Assembly: GCA_964034945.1 (NCBI GenBank)
Contig: OZ035962.1
Span: 19,304,530-19,368,529, forward strand
Source: Chrysopilus asiliformis
Taxonomy: Eukaryota > Arthropoda > Insecta > Diptera > Rhagionidae
Length of the DNA stretch: 64,000 nucleotides
Reading direction: 5' to 3'
This document shows positions 57,180 through 64,000 of the stretch, one piece after another. Numbering within the stretch: the stretch's first letter is position 1; each line of letters begins with the position of its first letter. A program made the translations under genes and the position numbers. Under the pieces are notes generated by a model. The model was given only the letters and a program-made list of their open reading frames with translations, was not told the DNA's origin and searched no databases.

Positions 57180-57540
57180 TGCGGACAACTTCTAAACCCG
57201 AAATTTGTTAAATCGACCAAATTTAAAGTAAATAAAATTTTTCACATGTTTTGCTTTAACGGTTTTTACCTATCTCTAACAGTTCTCAACATATTTAAAA
57301 AAAAATTAAGTTTTTTGAATTTTTTTTTGGACAACTGCGTTTTTGAGAAAAAATGCTAACCAAATTCAAAGCAAATGATTTCCTGCATTTTTTTTCCTTT
57401 AACGGGTTGTACGTATCTTTAACGGTTTTCGAGAAATTTGAAAAAATAATATTTTTTTACATGTTTTTTCCGAAACTAAATTTCGCATAGGGAAGTTTTG
57501 TGTTGATCACAACTGATATTTTACACTACGGGGCACATTC
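57180..57540 (-). repeat. Subfamily X-related repeat fragment
   Basis: 'GGTTTTTACCTATCTCTAAC' and 'CGTATCTTTAACGGTTTTCG' motifs are followed by 'GTTTTGTGTTGATCACAACT', which matches in inverse the start of X2 near 34320. No GTCY core is present. Confidence 0.5.
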
Positions 57541-57724
57541 GTCATAGTCACACATTTAGGGGAAAGGGGGGTTGTGTGACACAGGAAACGTCAAAAAGCC
57601 TGATTAGAGGAGATGGGAGGGGGAGGGAGAGAATTACCGTTACTTATTTATGAATTTTTGCCTACTAAGATTTTTGGTGTCTGACACGTGGCGGCCACTA
57701 AAAGTGAATTCAATTGGAGTTACG

Positions 57725-57870
57725 ATCACTGTGTTCCCCCCGGACTACACCCCCCTAAGAGGTTCAAGGAGAACATAAGCCGATATCTCTTTTCGTTTTT
57801 CCGACCATCCTGAGCTGTGCTTCGGCATTAAAGGGTCTTCCCCTAAGCTCTGGCTGAAACTATAAAAAAA
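57725..57870 (+). pseudogene. Non-LTR retrotransposon 3' end, copy 2
   Basis: 'GTGTTCCCCCCGGACTACAC', 'GGTTCAAGGAGAACATAAGC', 'TTTTTCCGACCATCCTGAG' then 'GCTCTGGCTGAAACTATAAA' and an A run. Same family as 21061-21225; even more truncated. Confidence 0.7.
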
Positions 57871-58423
57871 ATACACCAAAAATCCTAGAATGGTTTTTAA
57901 ACAAATGTGTAATACATTCTACCCTTACTATTGTATTCGAAGTATGACGAATCTAAACAAGGATGTAAAACCACAATAAAAATATTTTTTTAAATGAATG
58001 CCGAGCCTGTGGTTGGCAATATCAATTTAATTAACATATTGTTCAAATCAAATACTAAGCATCTAATAATAATTGTCATAATATTGTCAGTTATAAAGAG
58101 AACGATTCATTGAATATACAGTAAAAATGATTCCATCATAAAAATTTATTTACTATTATTAATTTGATTAGATTTCTGCAAATTAAGCAAAAATGTAAAT
58201 CAATGCGATTAGTATTTTGCTACACGATTGATATACAATATAAAGCAATATTTTTCCTATATTATCAAAATCTGTGTGGGATGAAGAAATTTATTTGCGT
58301 ACTTATGCAAAGGAAGACCGTAACCATTATTTGTGACACTAAAATCTTATTATCGAGTAAAAATATTAATTTACTAGTGATTTTTTTTTATAATAATTTT
58401 CCTATTTGTTTTTATATTTTTAG
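57871..58423. other. Intron DNA just upstream of the kinase exon
   Basis: AT-rich with no element. It ends in the pyrimidine-rich acceptor TTGTTTTTATATTTTTAG at 58406-58423. Confidence 0.6.
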
Positions 58424-59084
58424 ATAAACGGCCAACAGCAAGTAATACCTACGATGCCAGCTATGCCAAAAGAAAAAACTACCCCCGTACCATTGAATGA
58501 AAGTAATTTTACGGAAATGAAAATTAAGGAGCAATTAGTAGGCGGCTGTGGGGGTGTCAATATCGTCGGTATTAGTTGTACACCATCGAAATCATCATCG
58601 TCATCGACAAATGATTTATTATTAACATCAACAACAAATGATATCGACACAACGGCGGCTGGAACAACAAATTTCATTACCTATCGGGGTGATAATAAAA
58701 TGGCTAACAATTTAACATCATCAATGGCAAATACAACAGGAAATCTAAATAATTACAATAATAGTGAATTAAATAATAGTATAACATCAATAAAATCAGC
58801 AACAATACCGTCATCGTCATCAACACCGATCGCAGCGACAGCAACGACAACAACAACAGCAACATCGTCATCAATAAATAATATTAATGTTGCCAATGAT
58901 GGGGTATCGATAACTCCATCGACAGTTACAAGTTCACCCCCAACGACGACGACAACGACCCCAAGACCATCGGGGCCTGTTAAAAAATCCGCGCAAGATT
59001 ACATCTTTGGAAGATATATTGGCGAAGGTAGCTTTAGTACGGTCTATCTGGCTAGAGATATCTACACTGGAAAGAATTATGCAA
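58424..59084 (+). CDS. Pdk1: Pdk1 (3-phosphoinositide-dependent kinase 1), exon with start of kinase domain
   Basis: PDK1 is the membrane-recruited Ser/Thr kinase that phosphorylates the activation loop of Akt, S6K and other AGC kinases in insulin/PI3K signalling. The exon opens after the acceptor TAG at 58421-58423 and is open throughout. Its first in-frame ATG is 58454. Counted from there, residues 1 to about 175 are Ser/Thr/Asn-rich low complexity (poly-Ser, poly-Thr), as is common in insect N-termini. Residues 182-201 read DYIFGRYIGEGSFSTVYLAR, with the glycine loop G190-E-G192-S-F-S and V197. The exon ends after GKNYA plus one base at GTAAGT (59085), so the next exon should begin by completing the Ile of the ATP-binding Ala-Ile-Lys. 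'FGRYIGEGS.S.VYLA.DI' is the Pdk1 form rather than Akt or PKA. The rest of the kinase and the PH domain lie outside the window. Confidence 0.88.
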
Positions 59085-59172
59085 GTAAGTAGCACTACTG
59101 GTTTATTTAATTAAATTCACTCACCTACTAGCATTTTTTTTTGTGTTTGGGGACGTAATTGCCATAATAAGT

Positions 59173-59442
59173 GTGGCCAAGTGCAGTTGCACGCGCGCAC
59201 GACTTCTTCTTAGGCCTCCCCGTTTCCGCACAATAAAGTTTAGGAGTTCGTTCATTCCACAAACAACAAGACTTTGGAACGATTTACCATCCGATGTGTT
59301 TCCCAGCCCCCACCCCCCTCCTGACTATAACCCGCAAAAGTTCAAGGAGAACATAAACCGACATCTCCTTTCATTCTTCCGACCATCCTGAACTGTGCTT
59401 CGGCATTAAAGGGTCTTTCCCTAAGCTGGAACTATAAAAAAA
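59173..59442 (+). pseudogene. Non-LTR retrotransposon 3' end in Pdk1 intron, copy 3
   Basis: This is the longest of three copies. The frame to the TGA at 59389-59391 reads ...RSSFIPQTTRLWNDLPSDVF then ...FKENINRHLLSFFRPS, the C-terminus of a Jockey/CR1-like ORF2. The 3' UTR 'GCTTCGGCATTAAAGGGTC' ends in an A run at 59433-59442. Inserted in sense relative to Pdk1. Five-prime truncation is the usual fate of these elements. Confidence 0.75.
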
Positions 59443-59446
59443 AACA

Positions 59447-60046
59447 TGACAAAAGCTATAATTGCCAATTTGGCAATTATTGAAAACCCGTATTGTGATA
59501 TGGCATTGTTCGAAGTTTAAGTGAACGGCGAACAGTTGTATCAAAATTCCACTTTGAAGTCAAACTTTTCAATAAGTGTTTTTAAAATTTATTCCAATCG
59601 GATTTTGATGTATGGCAGTTTTATGTAGAATCGTAGCCTAAATAACTTTTGTTGTAGCACTTTTTTGATGAGATGCACCGTTTTTGAGATATTCGCAAAA
59701 AACTTTTTCGTTCGTATGGGGGGTAGCCCCCCCTCAATGGTCCAATTTTGCCCATTAACGAACTTAGCCTGACATTTTACGAAAACCGAATCTGCGTAAA
59801 ATTTCAAGTCTCTAGCTCAAGCCGTGCGCCCGCAATCCGCGCCACAGACATGCGGGCGAGCAGACGGACGGACGGACAGACAGACGGATGGATAGACCGA
59901 CGGACAGACATGCACAATTCAGTTTTTTTTTATCATTCTAAACACACTGGTGTAATACATTTTTGTATGTGATTACGGAATCTTGGTATTACAAGCGGTA
60001 AGGCAAATTTAATATACCCTTTGATTTCACCATACGGGTATAAAAA
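59447..60046 (+). mobile_element. Helentron/DINE-1-like subfamily A repeat (copy A6)
   Basis: Nearly full length. It starts AAAAGCTATAATTGCC, then AACCCGTATTGTGATATGG, 'ACATTTTACGAAAACCG', 'AATTTCAAGTCTCTAGCTC', a GGACGGACGGACAGACAGAC core, and ends TTTCACCATACGGGTATAAA. It begins 4 bp after the A tail of the retrotransposon fragment. Confidence 0.8.
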
Positions 60047-60048
60047 TT

Positions 60049-60195
60049 CAGGCGCGCACTCACACGATATGCATTTTGAATGGTTCTTAAGTGGTGATTT
60101 GAGTTTTTTCAAACACGCACATCGTAGTTGGTTCAAAAAACTCAAATTACCACTTCAGAACCATTCAACATGCATATCGTGGTAGTGCGCGCCTG
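60049..60195. mobile_element. 147-bp hairpin element adjoining A6
   Basis: Arms CAGGCGCGCACTCACACGAT and the complement (ATCGTGGTAGTGCGCGCCTG) continue through 'ATGCATTTTGAATGGTTCT'. A matching end with its flank (GCGCGCCTGCACTAGTA) occurs alone at 46046-46066, so the true terminus may extend a few bases beyond CCTG. Confidence 0.7.
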
Positions 60196-60199
60196 CACT

Positions 60200-61800
60200 A
60201 GTATAGCTGATACCAAAAATGCTAGTAGACTTTGTTCCGTTTACATTTTTGCTAATTTACAAACAAGATTTTAATTATCAACATCAATTTTAAAAGATAT
60301 TTCGTAGTTAAATACGTTGTAAAAAAAGATGTTAAGTTGGAAGGCGCCATAGATAAAACTACTTCATAATCAGTGTTGGGTTTTTTTTCGGTTTTATTTA
60401 TTGTAGTTTCCAATTTTCATTCAGGTATATAAGAGTTGTGAAGATAAAATGATTAAAAGTGTTGGTTAATTCCATATATTGCGTTGCCATTCAAAATAAC
60501 TTAAATGATTGTCTTTAATTTATCACGTTTTGCTAAAATGATACGACAACAGTGAAATATGATTGATTGCGATTGTTATAATTACGTTATCAGGACCTTG
60601 AATAGCACGATTTTTAATTTAACTTCGCTTACAATAAAATTGATTTTTCGATTTTGGGGAAATTACGATATTTTTTTGTTGTTGGTTAATTGGAATTTCC
60701 TACAAGTTTTTAATCAGAATGTTTTGTTTTTAGTTGGAAAAATGTATTTTCCCCTCGAAATAAGATTTATGATGCGTATTTTGCCATTTCAAGCTTTCTA
60801 CGTGATATCGAAATTTAAATTTCGTTCTAATTGAATTCTTGGTGTTTTTATGGAATTTAATCTTATCGTGTAGTTTGGTTTTAAAAATCTTGCACTTAAA
60901 TTCGAGAAAAAAAAACGCGTGCCGTGTCGGCGGAAAAACAAAACCTTTCATTTGGTTAAGGGTCAGTGAACCACTTATTTAAATGTTTTTTGTTAGGCTA
61001 TAAAAAAAACCTTTAAAACATTTTTAAAGACCTTTTTATAACAAATTTCAAATAAAATTCACCACAAATAATCACAAAGCGAATTCTATTTTTAGCACGA
61101 AAACCAAATATTGATAGGTGACCAATGGTCGAGGACAATTTCTTGATAACATTTTGTTAAATTGTGTATTTCGTGTGAAATATAAAGTGCTCAAGGTAGT
61201 AATTCTATACATAATACAACATAAAAAAGAAATACCATAAAAATAATATAGTTTGGCTGGAACTAAAGTTTATGACGATAAAATTATTATTAGTAGCAGT
61301 TGTTGTTTTTTTTCAAGTTTTTGGATGTGCATTCCCAGAATTTATGCGATAAGGTCTAATAAGCGTTTCTGATTTAGACTTTCAACAGCTGAAGTGAAGT
61401 TTCTTTTAAGTCCTCAAAATGACTTATTGTTAATATGTTGTCATATTTTAATACGAAAACCCAGTGATGACACACAGAAAGCGGATGCAGTGCTAAGAAT
61501 CGAAAACCCAAACAATTTGGTAAAATTAAGATATTAGTTTAGTCACATCCCACTGTTTAATAACATTGTTTACAATAAAAAATATAAATATGAAAAATAT
61601 TATTCACAAAGTATTTCAGAAGTTATTTGTCAAACGCTTTGCTTTATTTATAACGTGATTTCATTAATTTTTGGTGACATCACAAATTTTGCTTTCTGAC
61701 AGAATAATTAATCAGTAAGGACTGTCCTACGATGTGTTACAATCACTATCACTTAATTTTGTAGAAAAATAACTTTTGTAGTCACAGTAAGGCAGTATTT
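60200..61800. other. Intron DNA, nothing recognised
   Basis: AT-rich. No domain, RNA gene or terminal repeat was seen. Confidence 0.45.
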
Positions 61801-61803
61801 TAA

Positions 61804-61970
61804 CCTACACCCTGTCTTGCACGGCCAATACTTTTGCTTCAATATATTGAAAAGGCCTTCAATAAAAATTAAATCGTTTTTACTCTCTTCAATATTTTTG
61901 TATCAATTTCGGCCTTACACGACCAATATATTGAACGCAAAAATATTGACCGTGTAAAGCAGGCTTTAGG
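61804..61970. repeat. 167-bp imperfect inverted repeat (MITE-like)
   Basis: Left CCTACACCCTGTCTTGCACG and right GTGTAAAGCAGGCTTTAGG are diverged complements, with 'CAATATATTGAA' in both arms and in the centre. The flanking duplication is unclear. Confidence 0.55.
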
Positions 61971-62006
61971 CATTTCGCACACCAAAAGCGAAAAATTTCA
62001 AACTTA

Positions 62007-62138
62007 CCAAACGATCTTATATAGTATGTCATCTACATGAACTCTAATTTTGTATTACATAGAAATTAATTTCTCCTCAATGTTACATAATACAAAATTA
62101 GAGCTCATGTAGATGACATACTATATAAGATTGTTTGG
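62007..62138. repeat. 132-bp foldback with ~50-bp arms
   Basis: CCAAACGATCTTATATAGTA and its complement (TACTATATAAGATTGTTTGG) continue through 'TGTCATCTACATGA' to 'ATTTTGTATTA', with only about two mismatches. The loop is short and AT-rich. No target duplication was found. Confidence 0.8.
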
Positions 62139-62274
62139 TGGCGGGGGCGGGGTTATGAAAAGGTCAAAAATTTTAGTAACGAAAATACCCCCATAATACT
62201 TTGATGGATAACAAGGGATAGGTTTTCGCCCAAATGGAAAACGAACTGAGCAACTATTTTTCTTAAAGAACAAT

Positions 62275-62480
62275 CTGACTGAATATGAAAACCACATCGA
62301 AATGTTTTAAAGGTTTTTTTATAGCCTCGAAATACCTTTAGGGGCTCAGAAGATAGCAGGAGAGGGGTTTCACGAATAAAGGGGGTACGGTTAATTGCAG
62401 TTACTGAAAATTTCTACCTTAGGCAACGCTGACATGTCTAACAGTGGAATCCGCATCAAAATATCTCAGGCTTCAGGGGG
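62275..62480. repeat. Subfamily K fragment
   Basis: 'GAAGATAGCAGGAGAGGGGT' and 'GGAATCCGCATCAAAATATC' match the unit structure at 3170-3560. Confidence 0.5.
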
Positions 62481-62677
62481 TTTTTTTTTGTTGCGATTAT
62501 TTGAACATTTCGATTTGTTGAACTACGCTTGCAAACATTAGTTCAAATATTCGAGATCTGCCTGTATTTCAGATTTTGTAAAATTAAAATTCATATTTTT
62601 ATAATAACTGAAAATTGTTTTTTTTTTTTTGGTTATAGTGTACTCGTAAATTGCGCAAGAATGCAGATTTTGTATAA

Positions 62678-62907
62678 AGTCCAATTTAGACTAACTATTG
62701 CGATTACGATTGAAGCTTCTCGACCAATAAGATCAAAGCTTTCAACGACAGGGACATGAAAGCTTTGATCTCATTAGTCGAGGAAACTCACTCGCAATCG
62801 CAATTGCAATCGTAATCGCAATTGCAATCGTAATCGCAATTGCAATCGCAATCGTAATCGCAATTGCAATCGTAATCGCAATCGCAATTGTTAGTCTGAA
62901 TTGGACT
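62678..62907 (+). mobile_element. Family C MITE with expanded internal array (TAA duplication)
   Basis: AGTCCAATTTAGACTAACTA ... GTTAGTCTGAATTGGACT, flanked by TAA at 62675-62677 and 62908-62910. The right arm has grown by tandem copying of an ~18-bp GCAATTGCAATCGTAATC unit (62795-62890), making it about 80-100 bp longer than other family C copies. Confidence 0.8.
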
Positions 62908-62910
62908 TAA

Positions 62911-64000
62911 GTCATGTTCACATTAGATATTTTTTTTTTAGAGAATATCCTGCTGTATTACTCTCCCAAAAAAAATATTTCTAAAACATTTTCTATAACA
63001 TTTTTTGATTTGATTGTGGATTTTTGTGTTGTAAAACAGATGGGTTTCAAAACTAGCAAAATTCCAAATCAGCATCCGAACCACCCTCCCCCCCCCCCCC
63101 CCCCCCTTCCCCCTTCCCAATTCTCAGCACGATTTTTTGAATGGAAAGACAACAAAAATGCTTCAATATTTACCTCTTAGTTTTTTGTCTTATCTGCGGC
63201 TATCGAAAAATGCCGAATGATAAAAATATTTTTATTCGGTTGTCACAAACAAATCATGTGATGATGACATTAGATTTGTTCCTTAAGTGGTGATAAACAA
63301 AGGCAAATAATAGAATAATTCTGTTCACTTTCTTAAGTTCAAAGACCGATTTGATAATTATATATGTGATCACATTTACACCCATATTCTGTTTGTTTAA
63401 TGGTGCTCTGACGTTTTTATGTTTTACGTTGATGATCAACAAGTTCAAAGTCGTTTTAATATTTAATGCACAGCAAAACAAGAAAATTATTTAATTATTA
63501 TCAAAAAGGCAACTCTTTTAGTTAGCATTTGGACAAGGGTCAAAGGGAAAATCATTCGATGTTAATATTTTGAATTGACAGTAGAAGGCTATTTTTAGTT
63601 TTGCAACACATTATTATCGAATGTGAGAAAAATCTCAAATGTGAAACTCGTATATTACGCAGTTACCTACTCTAATAGCCATGGTGCCATTGTGCACAAA
63701 GGCCAAAAGAATTAACTGAACAAAAAAAAAAATAACACATATCACCACGTCACGATCAGCTGTGGAATCGCAAAATAACAGTTTGGGAAAAAAAAACTTC
63801 GCACTAAACTGCAAAATGATCATCAAAACATCGCCATTATGATCGGGTGGTGAAGAAACATCTAAATATGTATGAAAATATATTTTGGTCAAATTTGTTG
63901 TTTTTTTTTCACTCCATTCGGTTGTTTGATGTGTTCTGACAGATTCCGTGGATTGATAATCACAATAATATCACTATTGTTGATCGTATTTTAAGTTTCT
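62911..64000. other. Intron DNA with a poly-C run
   Basis: A C-rich run (CCCTCCCCCCC...) lies at about 63084-63118. Nothing else was recognised. Confidence 0.45.

Larger units (their letters stand above)
40043..58423 (+). other. Proposed 18.4-kb first intron of Pdk1
   Basis: Begins GTGAGT and ends TTTTTATATTTTTAG. Everything between is repeats or unrecognised AT-rich DNA on both strands; I saw no other gene inside it. If the upstream exon is wrong, this is simply intergenic DNA plus the intron leading to 58424. Confidence 0.4.
59085..64000 (+). other. Pdk1 intron downstream of the kinase exon (open at window end)
   Basis: Starts GTAAGT. I searched by eye for the exon carrying the rest of the N-lobe (Lys of VAIK, then an RE-rich helix) and found none before 64000. 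The stretch is repeats and AT-rich DNA. Confidence 0.65.

Noticed and set aside
59092..64000. Next Pdk1 kinase exon
   Set aside because: I looked for the continuation of the N-lobe (Lys after Ala-Ile, then an Arg/Glu-rich helix) and found no frame with an acceptor that fits.

Overview
The window is AT-rich, intron-type eukaryotic DNA. It has no operons, no bacterial-style gene packing and almost no conserved coding sequence. It reads as the long first intron and upstream flank of one metazoan gene, filled with nested repeats. An insect is most likely and a dipteran is my best guess. Two things point there: the kinase exon resembles insect Pdk1, and the commonest repeats carry a GTCT/GTCC (GACA/GACGGACA) microsatellite core next to a conserved 'ACTTGAAATTTT' block, the layout I know from Drosophila DINE-1 / mini-me (Helentron-derived) elements. 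Species assignment is inference only.

Gene content. The one secure gene is 3-phosphoinositide-dependent kinase 1 (Pdk1) on the + strand. The exon at 58424-59084 holds a low-complexity Ser/Thr/Asn-rich N-terminal region and then the start of the kinase domain (glycine loop GEGSFS). It ends at a GTAAGT donor inside the Ala-Ile-Lys motif. A 22-codon open segment with an ATG (39977-40042) ends at a textbook AAG|GTGAGT donor and joins that exon in phase 0. I propose it as the upstream coding exon, with 38600-39976 as leader, giving an intron of about 18.4 kb. The rest of the kinase domain lies beyond the window.

Repeat content. (1) Helentron/DINE-1-like non-autonomous elements in several subfamilies: A (7.4, 8.8, 10.8, 25.8, 55.5, 59.4 kb), B (1.1, 9.3, 24.1, 33.9, 35.9, 41.0, 42.2, 49.8 kb), X (29.2, 34.4, 52.6, 57.2 kb), J (3.6, 12.4 kb) and K. 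Their microsatellite cores give the long GACA/GACGGACA tracts at 37.5-38.0 and 41.35-41.63 kb. (2) At least ten inverted-repeat elements flanked by 3-bp TAA/TTA duplications, the PIF/Harbinger signature; one holds a MADF-domain fragment. (3) Three TTAA-flanked piggyBac-like miniature elements. (4) TA-flanked Tc1/mariner/pogo-type elements, including a 1.9-kb one with a broken pogo-type transposase that lacks its catalytic domain. (5) 3' ends of one non-LTR retrotransposon family, three times. (6) One tRNA-derived SINE. (7) Minisatellites, a 385-bp CT tract and a G-rich tract.

Many insertions are nested, and several empty target sites can be read directly, so the insertion order can be worked out. 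I saw no rRNA, no CRISPR array and no free-standing tRNA gene. I found no convincing new multi-gene system. The most original observation is that terminal segments of Helentron-like subfamilies A and B differ but stay complementary to each other within each subfamily.
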